Shown here piece by piece: positions 14,801 to 24,594 of a DNA stretch of 64,000 nucleotides. The notes beneath the pieces were generated by a model. The model was not told where the DNA came from, did no database searches, and saw only the letters and a list, made by a program, of their open reading frames with translations. Origin of the DNA: Schistosoma mansoni (lineage: Eukaryota > Platyhelminthes > Trematoda > Strigeidida > Schistosomatidae); contig NC_031495.1 in assembly GCF_000237925.1 (NCBI RefSeq), forward strand, positions 11,952,460 through 12,016,459. Reading direction: 5' to 3'. Position numbers and translations under genes: made by a program. Within the stretch, counting starts at the first letter, position 1, and each line of letters starts with the position of its first letter.

Positions 14801-17800
14801 GCATAGGTGACTGTCTACTGGGATCCAGTCTAAAAGAGCTAGTTCTGCCCTAGGACTTAATGCTATGCCTACTCCAGCGAGGCCACGGGAAGCAGCATCA
14901 GGGCTTCCAGATACACGAAGCGTGTATCGAGATGGTTCTTTATTATGACATAGTGAGGTTAAATGAATGACGCTACTCGGATCCTGTATGCGCGTTTCGG
15001 AGACGCAGCACACATCGATGGTGTAAGATTCTAGAGTCCTAGCTAAGGAAGCCTGTTGTCCTATTTGGGACAATGTTCGGACATTAAAAGTTCCTATATG
15101 TAGTTTAGAGCGTGGTTTCAGGAGACCAGGAATAACGTTCCGTGTACTCGAATCGTTTGCCCTAGCGGTGCGAGGTGATAAAAGGACGTGGGAAGGATTA
15201 GTCGTGGAGATAAGAGAGTTATTAGGTGTAGGAAGGATTTGAAAGTGACCAACTTGGTCTCGTGTGCTGTTACGGGTATGAGGGCTAATATCACTTACCG
15301 GCTTCCCACATCGTGGAAGGGTATTTCTTGAGGGATCGTAAAGTCCCTTAGATATTTAGAAAATCAATTCACAACTTCTAAATCATAAGTTTTGTTATGT
15401 CCCGATAAGAATATTAAATGGTAGCTTTGGGATCCAATTATGAACCAGTACTATGCATGTATTTTTTTATCATATAATTGCTAATTAACTAAACTATTCA
15501 TATTCATGTCCCCCATATTATAAGCTTTATTTTGACTTATGAACTATTGTCATACGATTTACCGTTCTTGAATTATGCCCTGTCTATCACTTACTATTTC
15601 CCCTATTCACAACCACACTTAGCTGAATCTCGTACAGATGTTATTTTCTATTTTGTGGTACAACGTGGTCTGTTTGATTGGTATATAAATTCAGTATGTT
15701 TGAAATATAATGATTCATACTGTAGAGGCTGAGATTGGTGTTGTGGAGTTAACTGACTGGGCTAGGCAGAAGCAGGACTGACAAGTACTCTAGACTGCTC
15801 GTACGGGTTTCGTATGTCACTGGTCCGATCGATAATTCACTGCTCTCCAATTGGCGGTATTCTCACGTTATACATTAACAGGGCGTCCAGGCGGCCACAA
15901 GTTATAAGAAGTTTAAACTTCACGTTTTTTTTGTCGCTTAACCATTTGATTTAACTGGTTATTTCATACGTGTTAGGTATTGTTCTCATTCTGGTACATT
16001 TTTCAAATATCCTATCAACTCTTATTTATTTATATTATTCTGTTTGTTTTTATTCCCAGCTATCAAACTGCACAACATTTAAAGTCGCATGATGTAAATA
16101 ATAATACTTACAATTACAAATATACATTTTCTGTGGAAATTGCACCAGTTTGTAAGGTAAGTGTAGCATAATGATCATTTAAATAAATAAATAATTAATT
16201 ACCATTGCTCATTTAAATTGGCCTATGTTTTAAGCAAACTGTTGAAATCCTCTACATAAGTACTATTTCATTAACAAAACTTATTTCATTATTTTCTATA
16301 GTTTAAGGCTGAATTTATACCATTCTGTTCAAAACTGGACTATAACGGTTAAGAAAGTAGTAGCAACTTTATTTCTATATGACTGATTTGTCTCTTACGG
16401 TATTGTTTCTATGTTGGTAAGCTCTCAATAAGTATCAGGTGACTTTTAATGCCCATATCCCGCTTAATACTCTCTTTACGTGTTCGCTTATTTATTGAAA
16501 CTAAATTTTTAGAACCTTTCTATCCATTCAACGGGGTTTTAATAAACTGAAGAGATAAGTAATATTAATAAAATCGGGTTACTTGATTCGGCGTATGAGT
16601 GTCTATTTCTACTTTTTTTGTATGATGTAAGTAACTTACAATTCTTTAAATCTAAATAATAATAGAAAAATATTTAGTTTCAATACTTACTGTAAATATA
16701 ACCTTGTACGGAGAACTGCCAATCATTCATTTTTTGATGCACCACTGCTTCGTTTTAGGCGCCCGGGCAGTATCCAAGCCTGCACACAAATCAAATGATT
16801 TTGTGTTGCTCATCTATTTTGGTGTCTCATTGTACCAATGTTTGTGTTTAAATAGATAATAAGTAAATATAACCACACTTTTGATATAGTCATTATCTAG
16901 ATACCGTTTATCATCACCTGATATCAATATTCAAATTTCATCCTTTGAGTTTCACTAGTAACTTAGTAAGGCAATTAAAGGAGGAATCACCTGTGAGAGT
17001 CTAATTTATTTTAAAATGAGTCATATTTACGTCCAGGTGTTTTTCTAAATCCTCTGTGGTCTTTCTTTAATTTATTGAAAACTATCTTCACATCTACTTT
17101 TTTTTCTAAGAATGACATAGTTTGCTTATCCCGAGCTCAGTCACAAAAGTTGGGTGGTATCAGTCAGTTGTGTGTTGTCAGCAAAGTTACCGATGCCATA
17201 CATTTAATTGATCCTTTAACTTGTCAAGGTGAGTTGTTTATTTTTATCTTTAATCGCAAGCTACTCCATGTTTAAGGTTTTACTTTTTATCTTGTCATTT
17301 TTTCAGTCTTCGATGTTTTATTGTACGTTAGTGTGCGGTTTATTTTGACAGCAATCAGCGTCCATAATTATTCAAATTTTTCGCCAATAGTATAAAGAGG
17401 TCAATTTTTAATAGTTGTTTGGATAAGTGGTCGACAATGGCAGGCTTTATTTGGATTTGGTATCGTGACTAATGTTCATCTGACTATAAGGTGATAAATG
17501 ATACCGACCAAATATTTTGAATCTGTAGACAAATTTTGTTACCTATTAACTAGTTGTCCTCCTAACTACATTCGTTTAGCCTTATTTTAAAACCATTTTT
17601 TGTATGTGGTTTACTTTCTTTTAGTTTGCTATGTAGACAGTAAGGCTTATTTCTCATCTCCATTCATGTCAATAACAACACAAAAACACTTTTCACCATT
17701 TGTTGTACTTGAAATTGAAGAACAAAGAGATGATTCTAGCCAAATGAATTCTTCCAGAAAATCATACACTACATCAAGTACTTCATATCCCGTTGGTGCA

Positions 17801-20800
17801 AAGTTGTCTCAAAAACACTCACCAGTCTCTGTATGGGTAATGAAAGATCCATCTAACGAGACAGGTTTAGTTCAGCTTAATAATGAATCGGATAGTGGTG
17901 TAATTCATACTAGATCCCATCTTGGCCGTATTTTACATCCTGGAGATAAAGTACTTGGGTAAGTTTAGAATTTAATTGTTTGACAACTTCAAGTTAATGA
18001 CCTTGCTTTTTGAAACGAATTTCAGGTATATGATTTTACTCTTCCATTCCGTTTCATATTGATCATCAACACCTCATAATTATTGTGTGATTGTCATAAT
18101 GCTTTTAACGTTTTTATCTAGACATTCAAATCACTTGAGTTAAAAAGATAGCTTAAAAGCTCGGTAGAGTGTTTTAATCATACCTTATTTTAAAAAGGAT
18201 TAAATGTACTATGATCGAATACGCCTATGTGATGTTTAAGACTGTGTAGTAGTTGGTCAATCCTATCCTACTGTAGTCAAAATACTGATGAAGATTCGAT
18301 TTTGATGAATAATGTTATCCAGAAACTGTTGGCTTTGCTGAAAATAGGTAGAAATCCTTTTCATAACTTTCAGTATAAAGGACTACCTCTCTTTATGGAA
18401 CACATAATTGGACTTCAACCATGTCCTAGTGAGAGCAATCATTTCTATTTGTTTTACTGGACATAGGGAAGTCACGTCAGAAAGACTTCTTAGATATCAA
18501 TTCGGAGAAAAAAGGGTTAGGAATGCATGTAGTAAAGAATTAGATAAACACCTAGTTAATCGCATAGCTTGGAATGATATCCAAGTAACTGTAAATACTA
18601 TGGTGACATGAACTTACAACTTTAATCGAAAGGTTAGAAAAGACATCTACTGACTTGATAGATACTCGAAAACTCATCACAACAGACTCAAAGAGTAATG
18701 AAAAGCGACAACAACCCAAACGTAAACTAGAAATGTTTGTGTAATGATCATAAATGATGGTGGGTAACGAAATAAAAAGAGACGGAAAAGGTAGCTGCTA
18801 TAGTAATACTAGACAACCATGCTGACTTATCAATAAAACAGAATTTAATAAGCCAGCTGTTAAACTGTTTCGGAGGAAGATGGAATAATTACTGGCTTTC
18901 AGTCCAGAAGATTTGACCAATGAGCAAAACTCCTAAAAGTTGTCAAACTCTTCGTGAGGTTATTAATATTATGTCTAAGTTGAAGAGAGAAAGAACGGCT
19001 GATCTTGATGGAGTGGTTCCTGAAATCTTTAAAGTGGGTGGTTCAGTTCCAGCTGTCAGATTGGCTGGAATATTAGCTTAAGTTTGGGAAGTGGACGTAA
19101 TCCCATATAATCATTCTAGTTTATGCGAAAGGACAGAAATCCTCTTGTAATATCCACAGAAGAATCAGTTAGCCTAATGTTGTACCTAAAGTATTGGCCT
19201 CTATAGTCATCCGACGCTTATTCACTGCTCTAAAACAGAAAAAACCCGAGAAAACCAGATTGTTTTCAGACCTGAATAGGAATATATTAAACAAATATTG
19301 ACTTCTCATCAGGTTTTAAGATACTGGTAAATTTACCGATATTCAAATATAGTTTTATTTCTTGACCTTAAGGCATCGTTCGACTCCATTGACCAAGAGG
19401 TTTTCTTGTAATTTCTGTCGTTGAAACACTTCCCCAAAGAGTGCATAAACCTTGCGAAAGTTCTTAACTTGAGTACTGTTCATCGACTCCGTTTGTATCG
19501 AAATCTTACTAGAATTGCCAATCTCAACTAGTGTTCATCAGGGTTGTCCACTTTTTATTTAGCCAACTTATAGGAATTCTTTTAGAGATAGCAATTTCAT
19601 TGTCTGACTTTCTAGGTAATCAATCTCCCACATAGAGGTTCACTTTACTACTTAGAATATATAGATAACGCTGTCCTAATTTAGTGAAGACGCTGACAAA
19701 ATGTAGTCTTTTAATCGATTTCAACAACAATAGAATATATTTGGATACAAGTGTTTTACTTCTCCTTCTGAATGCAAAATTTTGCTTCAGTCAGGACTAG
19801 TTTACATCAATGTTTGAACAAATGATGCGTAGTGAAACAATGGAGTCGCTTGACCATTTCACTTATCTTGGAAGTCTGTTCAGCCCTGATGGGTTAGTGT
19901 CCGATGAAATCTCTCTATGAGTTCCGTAAGCTCACTTGACCTTTGCCAACTTGTTTTACTTATGTGGAGGCGAAATCTCTATCTCCCAACCAAAGGGTCT
20001 GTATATTGCGTATCAGTCTAGTCTGTATTACTGTGACACATGACCTTTGAAAATAAAAGACACACATAAGCTGAAAGTTTTTGATCCTAAGTACCATTGA
20101 AACGTTACTCGCTTTTCATGGAGCAACTGCGTCAGCAATATTGTGGTTAAACATAGCTTACTTGGCAAAAGCTGCAAATCGGCTGAGAAAGTTGGAAATC
20201 TTCATCTCATGAGGTGGTTAGAATATGTTTTACGTATCCCTTACCACTCCGTACATCGGCGAGCGATGTTTCCTGGTGTATATATATGTAATGTTTTGAT
20301 CTTATTGATTACTAGTGATGAATATTAGCGTGAATTATTTTCAGCTACTCGTTTTGTTGAGCAGTAAGTAAAGTTGTTTTGTTATACAGAAATTTTTATG
20401 TAACATTGATTGATTTCTAACCTTATTGTAAATTCAAACGTGTATAAAATTACTATACTCAGGTTAGATTTGCGAAATTGCAATATAAACAATACAGAAT
20501 TTGAAAAACTTCCAGAAGGTAAAATTCCTGACATCATACTAGTTTTACGCCCCAGCCAGTCGAAGAATACACCTGGGGATAAAAACAATGGACCAAGCAA
20601 ACGTAAACGCATTCGAAAAAATTCATTGAATGTAACAGATTCTGAATGTGATACTTCTACCCAGGTAGTGCATGCAAACTTCTCATCATCAGAGGATGAG
20701 TATGTGTCATTCAGCGAGGATGACGAGGATAAAACAGTTGAATTTTTCGATATGGATACTAATTTTGATGGTGAGTGTTTTGCAAAAATCTCGCAAAGTT

Positions 20801-22231
20801 ATTTGTAAATTTATTGGTTTATATAGTCGATAACTACTTGTTAAGTTTAAGTAAATTCAGATTTGATGCACCTAAAAATTGGTGTTAAGAATATTGTATT
20901 ACAAAAAGATGTTATAAACCAATTTTTTCGTATCTCTTCACTATATTTTTGATTTGTAGGTTAGTAGTATAAATAGTGAACTTTTAATTGTTTTGTCACA
21001 GGTTCAAATTCAATTTTGTCTCAATAGTTATGATATTGCCTTTATCTCTAACCTGATAAATATGATATAAACTTAAACAATGTTCCTCTTGCTTAACTTT
21101 CCGTAGTGGGATAAGTTAATGTTATGATCAATTAATGTAACTCAGTTATTCACTATCAAATTATAGACTGTAATTGGTTTAGTCTCACATCTGACAGCCA
21201 ATCATAATACCGATTATTGCAATCATATTGTGTAAAGTTATGTTGGTAACATTCGAAAACTAAGTACATGTATAAAGAATATCTACAAATCTCAGACTGT
21301 TCTCTCTGTCTATATATCTAGTATTCAATAATGAATAACTCATGAAGTGTTTTATTCTTCTACCAGTACTTAGCGTTCAAAAATAAATAAAATACAATAA
21401 ATAACCTATTTATGTTAAGTCAGTCATACACAACGTAGAATCAGTCACATGTTCCCATCATTTCAAGTCGCCCCACCCCATCAACACAGCAAGATAAACT
21501 AGTCAAAGGAAATCTAAGAGTTGTAACGGTGGTAATAATATTAGTTGTGGTAGAAAAGATTAAGTGTCAATGATACGATCCAAGAAAAACATTTAGATTA
21601 GTGGAATAAAACATGGGAAAAAAAATTATAAAGTAATTTAGAAACTTAGGATGTAAGAGAAAGCAAAGATTAAATTCATCCTACACCATGGCCATTGTTT
21701 TTGAACCATGTCACCCAAAATCTTTAGTCATAGGTTACGATAATCGCGTGGAGCCCAACCATGTAGTCTGGACCTACCTACATGGCTCAGTTCTATATTC
21801 AGTGTCCTCACAGACTGATACTATATCTTGGTTCTGTCAACGCTTAGCTTTCCTTTTACATACTCTTACACCAACCATCAAGGTAGTCAGTATTTGGACA
21901 AACGTCATACACATCTTAACCATCTCAGTTGATAAAGATTCACTATTTCGTCAATCAGTTTCTTGAGGTAATGAATCTTCCATCGTTTTTAAACAAGTTA
22001 AATTACATTTATAGCTTCTAGTGTATCTTACAGTTTGTGTAAAATGATTTCTTGTCTTAAATGTAACAATGATATTTTTGACAATTTAAATGATGATAAA
22101 CAGTTGTGAACAAAATTTCTCGTATTTATTTATATAACCCATACATTCAAATTGTGCACTTTTAAATACTACTAATACCTCTTTTTCTCTTACTCTTCAT
22201 AGAACTCAATGAAGAAACATCATTAAATTAA
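2869..22231 (+). CDS. NMD3: 60S ribosomal export protein NMD3 (11 exons, complete)
   Basis: NMD3 is the nuclear-export adaptor that binds the pre-60S ribosomal subunit and recruits exportin CRM1. Exons read by eye: 2869-2894, 2928-3062, 3095-3254, 5847-5993, 7677-7767, 8059-8137, 16060-16156, 17111-17228, 17625-17958, 20463-20770, 22203-22231. All ten introns are GT..AG and all phases join, giving 507 codons plus TAA; human NMD3 is about 503. Zinc ligands are visible as CCKC (residues 11-14), CFTC (26-29), CPKC (49-52) and CTSC (135-138). Other family blocks are WTEPHSRRI, the [19 protein letters not shown] stretch, [11 protein letters not shown] and [16 protein letters not shown]. The C-terminus has a basic KRKRIRK patch and then a Ser/Asp/Glu-rich tail, where the family carries its NLS and NES. 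Introns 1 and 2 are 33 and 32 bp; intron 6 is 7.9 kb and full of RTE copies. The start is the first in-frame ATG and leads straight into the zinc domain. Sure of identity; the short first and last exons are slightly less sure. Confidence 0.95.
2895..2927 (+). other. 33-bp intron 1 of NMD3
   Basis: Bounded by GTAAGT and TTTAG, it joins codons AT|T without a frame break. Very short introns near the 5' end followed by long ones are a known schistosome gene habit. Confidence 0.85.
3063..3094 (+). other. 32-bp intron 2 of NMD3
   Basis: Bounded by GTAGGA and TTTCAG, it splits an arginine codon (CG|T) between CPKCE and YLNPP, exactly where the NMD3 family reads CxRYLxPP. Confidence 0.85.
4770..5680 (-). 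mobile_element. RTE-clade (SR2-like) LINE copy A, 5'-truncated, internally deleted
   Basis: In NMD3 intron 3, opposite to the gene. Minus-strand fragments at 5676-5389 and 5417-5223 match the reverse transcriptase of copy C ([30 protein letters not shown]). After SPFLFNF the sequence jumps to 3' UTR near 5255, so about 0.7 kb including the catalytic YADD region is missing. The 3' end is a (GTCA)n run at about 4772-4789, the same simple-repeat tail seen in copies B, C and E, which supports RTE-type target-primed insertion. The ORF is also frameshifted; a dead copy. Confidence 0.8.
6579..6705 (-). repeat. Dispersed repeat, 3'-end module (AAATAAAT tail)
   Basis: Reverse complement of the ends at 16745-16868 and about 36990-37124. 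It reads TTGGGCACCTGGGCAGCAT, then a GTGGCGCATATATATCTGG block, GTACCAATATTTATGTG and an AAATAAATAAAT tail. Three copies share the tail-proximal part, as expected for 5'-truncated retroposons. It lies in NMD3 intron 4. Confidence 0.6.
8138..9449 (+). other. Start of 7.9-kb NMD3 intron 6, no feature recognised
   Basis: AT-rich intronic DNA without recognisable repeat or coding signal before the LINE cluster. Introns 3, 4, 7, 8, 9 and 10 outside the listed repeats look the same. Confidence 0.3.
9450..9635 (-). mobile_element. RTE-clade LINE family 2, 3' part, split by copy B
   Basis: Resembles 28540-28740, the C-terminal coding end of a second RTE-like family (products there of the type [18 protein letters not shown]). 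The similarity stops at about 9635, where copy B begins, and resumes at about 10845. Strongly degraded. Confidence 0.6.
9636..10844 (-). mobile_element. RTE-clade (SR2-like) LINE copy B, nested in another LINE
   Basis: A 5'-truncated insertion in NMD3 intron 6. The minus strand encodes the middle and end of the reverse transcriptase: 10828-10295 contains SSGVRQG, the catalytic YADDIVLF and the [14 protein letters not shown] block; 10371-10180 holds [22 protein letters not shown] in another frame. The 3' end is AGTCAGTCAGTCAG at about 9640. It interrupts a family-2 LINE whose two halves lie either side. Frameshifts make it non-functional. Confidence 0.8.
10845..11130 (-). mobile_element. RTE-clade LINE family 2, continuation beyond copy B
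   Basis: Aligns by eye with 28755-28990 and 33225-33470 (TTTTCTCTTCAG, CCGGCCAACGGA, GTAGAACTGTCTTG, CATTGAAAATCCTGA blocks). Together with 9450-9635 it forms one older element split by copy B. The coding potential is broken. Confidence 0.6.
11131..11869. other. Intron 6 DNA between LINEs
   Basis: No gene or known repeat recognised; AT-rich. Confidence 0.3.
12101..12901 (-). pseudogene. C-terminal part of copy C reverse transcriptase ORF
   Basis: 266 codons in the same frame as the upstream ORF but beyond its in-frame stop. It begins [16 protein letters not shown] directly after the ADDIVLF region and contains [46 protein letters not shown] and [18 protein letters not shown], the usual RTE thumb and C-terminal blocks. 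The first methionine is probably just the next internal one, not a real start. Confidence 0.85.
12941..15073 (-). pseudogene. Endonuclease-reverse transcriptase ORF of copy C
   Basis: 710 codons holding the whole endonuclease and most of the RT. The listed left end is the in-frame TAA at the YADD tyrosine. The reading frame is open upstream of 15073 as far as about 15362 (it includes [11 protein letters not shown], an endonuclease motif), so the real start lies upstream. A homologous N-terminal leader ([14 protein letters not shown]) appears at 35470-35620. Confidence 0.85.
15393..15880. mobile_element. LTR-like dispersed repeat, copy 1 (solo-LTR candidate)
   Basis: Nearly identical over most of its length to 32166-32653. 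Both can be bounded as TGTTAT...AACA with the same 488-bp length, and both contain a TATATAAA-type box near the middle, consistent with a solo LTR. No clear target-site duplication and no internal coding region adjoin it. The edges are inferred; the repeat could extend a few bases further. Treated as a fossil. Confidence 0.5.
16745..16868 (+). repeat. Dispersed repeat, 3'-end module, copy 2
   Basis: In NMD3 intron 7. Shares GGCGCCCGGGCAGTATC, CACACAAATCAAATGA and TGTACCAATGTTTGTGTTT with the copy ending at 37124, and ends in AT-rich AGATAATAAGTAAAT. Confidence 0.6.
18370..20285 (+). mobile_element. RTE-clade (SR2-like) LINE copy D, degenerate
   Basis: In NMD3 intron 9, same orientation as the gene. 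It starts inside the endonuclease (DFNHVLVRA, equivalent to DSDHALVRA of copy C) and runs through decayed RT to [20 protein letters not shown] near 20270. Many stops and frameshifts and low similarity to copy C make it the oldest long RTE copy here. Confidence 0.75.
21415..21990 (-). mobile_element. RTE-clade LINE copy E, 3' fragment
   Basis: In NMD3 intron 10. The left edge GTCAGTCATACACAACGTAG matches the 3' tail of the other copies, and 21690-21930 matches their last coding part and 3' UTR (GAACCATGTCACCC, GGTTACGATAATCGCGTGG). Strongly diverged. Confidence 0.7.
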
Positions 22232-22346
22232 CCATAGTTTCATGGAACGTAACACAATAATGAAGCTCTCAGAGGTGGTGTATTCATAATCAACTGTTGT
22301 ATTGATTTTGATTTTTATCGATATTATTTACGGATAATTTCTCATA

Positions 22347-22356
22347 AATAAATAAA
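22347..22356 (+). terminator. Probable NMD3 polyadenylation signal
   Basis: Two overlapping AATAAA hexamers about 115 nt after the NMD3 stop codon. The position is right for a compact 3' UTR; no transcript data support it. Confidence 0.5.
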
Positions 22357-22899
22357 TACTCTTATTTCAATAACAATTTTGTTTATATCAATCATATCAT
22401 CACTGCGTTAAAGTGATTCATCTCTTTTCTTATCTGAATAAGGTCATGTTGTAGTTTGTTTTTATTTAACGTTTGTTGAACATTGCTGTTGCTTTCTTTC
22501 TTCTTTCTAGGTTAAGGGCAATGGTTACAAATTTTGTATTTGAAGTAAACATTCAAATATTTCACAATCCTATTCAGTATTTAGAAGACCTGAAACAATA
22601 ATTCAGTTTATTTCGTATGAAAACTTGCAAATAGCCATACAGTAGCATAGGAAACAAGCATAACTTATATTTCGCAATATCTTTAAGTGAAAAAATTTCG
22701 TCTATCGCAGGGATAGTGTTTTGTCTAGAACTTGTATTCTTGCTATACTGCGTACAACTTGGGCATTCGAACTCAGGTTAGACCACAAGACGAGCGGAAA
22801 AAAAAATTTATTCCAAACCGTGTGGTACAAAACACTCAGGTATTTGTAGTTTTTAGTAAAAACGAAATCATCATTGTAGTCATCCAATCCACATGCAGT

Positions 22900-23935
22900 G
22901 ATTTTTAGTATTTGTCCTATCGGGCAGGTACACGTGGAGATTCTGTAATTTTTTTCCAAAAGATAATTGGGTGGATTGTCGTCAGCTCTTTCAGAGCTTC
23001 CTCAAGTTCACTGGGGGCCGTTACTACACCTTTCTTGTGTAGGACTTTCTGCTCCAGTTCACTTGAAACTTGGTTACCGCATTCATCTTGGTGTCCGTCA
23101 CGCTTGAAGGTTGTTCTGTCTTGGCCTTTCGTCTTTTATATCTTCTGCTTTCGTTCTCCTTACGGCTTTTTTGAGATGAATCTATGAGCGTTTGAAATAG
23201 GAACCGGCTTTATGTAATCGTTATTCCACCATCCCTTTGAATTTGATTGATGTGTCTTATATAAGTCCCAACACTTCTCCAAACTAAGTACAGTAGTTTT
23301 CCAATTTGACATCCAAGAATACCTGGTTCCCATTTTCTATTACTTTGATACGACTTGGTAAGTACCATTTCACTCACGTTGCAGCTACTAGTGACCGTCC
23401 AGTACTCGCTAGTATATTTATTTGTCTTTCTGGGTAGCAATATTCTGTTAAAGACTGTTCAAATGTACACTCAACTGGGGGCTTTCCTTCTGGCACAACC
23501 GGATCGGGTTTAACTATGTAGGACACTAAGAAGTTACTAACCACTTTGCTGGAATACCCTTCCCTCTCTCATTAATCAAAGTCCTTATCGTATCCACCAA
23601 GTTTTCTGCCTGGTCATTCGACTCGGGATCGTACGGAGGAGGTTGTAGATGGGTAATGCCATTTCCGCTGCAGATCCGTTTAAAAGCGAATGACATGAAC
23701 TGAGTACCATTATCAGTTACTAATATCTCTAGAACCCCGAAACAAGCGAACATCCTTGAAAATTTTCTTATTGTATTCTCTGACGTCGTGTTCGGCATAT
23801 CGTATATTTCCGGCCAATTCGTCAAAGCATCCACAACAACCAAGTGGTTTCTACCTTTTATTAGACCAGCAAAATCAGCGTGTATATTTTGCCAAGGCCT
23901 GTCCGGCAGTTGGATGAGTATGGTTTTATTATTGT
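22900..23935 (-). mobile_element. Gypsy-type LTR retrotransposon fossil (integrase region)
   Basis: The minus strand at 23843-23526 encodes the integrase catalytic core (VVVDALTNWPEIY, LVTDNGTQF, PPPYDPESNDQAENLV), the pattern of Gypsy-type pol. Sequence down to about 22900 may be the downstream part of the same element. No LTRs are recognised; broken, and probably old. It sits between the 3' ends of NMD3 and the CAP gene. Other parts of pol are not seen here. Confidence 0.7.
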
Positions 23936-24594
23936 TTGTAATTATCTAATAAAACCCAAACTTTATACTTCGGTTGTATTTGTGATCGTTAGCTTTTATC
24001 AATCTCATGTGACAACGTGTTGTAAAGTAATAACGACACTTAGGCAACAAAATTAAACGTTCGTGGCGTTTGCTATACTACTGAGCTCGCAAAATTACGG
24101 GTAAAAGTCTAGTGTCTTGATCACTGAGACTACAATCTCATAATTTTAGTTTTATGCAAACTTGTTTACTGATTTACAATTAAGCCGAGTACTCAAACAA
24201 AGAAAACTACTGACTCTCCATCTTTAGTCTGCAAGGCGTAATAATTAGCGTTTAAAAAGTGTGAGTTGTGGGGAAATTCAAACTAGCTACCTTCACATTA
24301 TTGGTAAAATCATCTACTAACTGAACTAGTGGACCCAAACTGTTAATCGAATCTGACTCACTAAATATTTATAAAAAAATGAATAAATGTATATAGTAAT
24401 CAAAATTTAGGATATATTTAAATTATGTAAACTGTCTTTATTATTGACATTAAAAACAAATACAGAGATATGCAAATCAAACGACTTGATCGAGAATCAT
24501 AGCTGGTTGGTTGCTGACCGGTGTTCAAAATGATCTGTCGTACCTTTTTTCATTCGTACACGTCAAGGTTATTTTGTTTAAATCAAGATAACTT
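23936..24594. other. Intergenic DNA downstream of the CAP gene
   Basis: AT-rich; no gene or repeat recognised. A further CAP 3' exon could lie here, because the last recognised exon ends in a donor-like GTAAGTAG that also contains its stop codon. Confidence 0.3.

Larger units (their letters stand above)
11870..15365 (-). mobile_element. RTE-clade (SR2-like) non-LTR retrotransposon copy C, near full length
   Basis: The best-preserved mobile element of the window (about 3.5 kb), in NMD3 intron 6 and antisense to it. One minus-strand reading frame runs from about 15362 to 12101. It has a short basic leader, then an APE-type endonuclease ([40 protein letters not shown]), then reverse transcriptase ([59 protein letters not shown]) and the RTE C-terminal region ([21 protein letters not shown]). 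It is interrupted once, by TAA at 12938-12940 in place of the tyrosine of YADD, splitting the ORF into 15073-12941 and 12901-12101. The 3' end is (GTCAGTTA)-like at 11870. Active-type architecture but this copy is inactive as it stands; young by its otherwise open frame. Confidence 0.9.

Noticed and set aside
15532-15732. Small plus-strand ORF repeated at 32305-32505
   Set aside because: Shared only because both lie in the LTR-like repeat; no protein features.
20382-20612. Minus-strand 76-codon ORF
   Set aside because: Antisense shadow of NMD3 exon 10.
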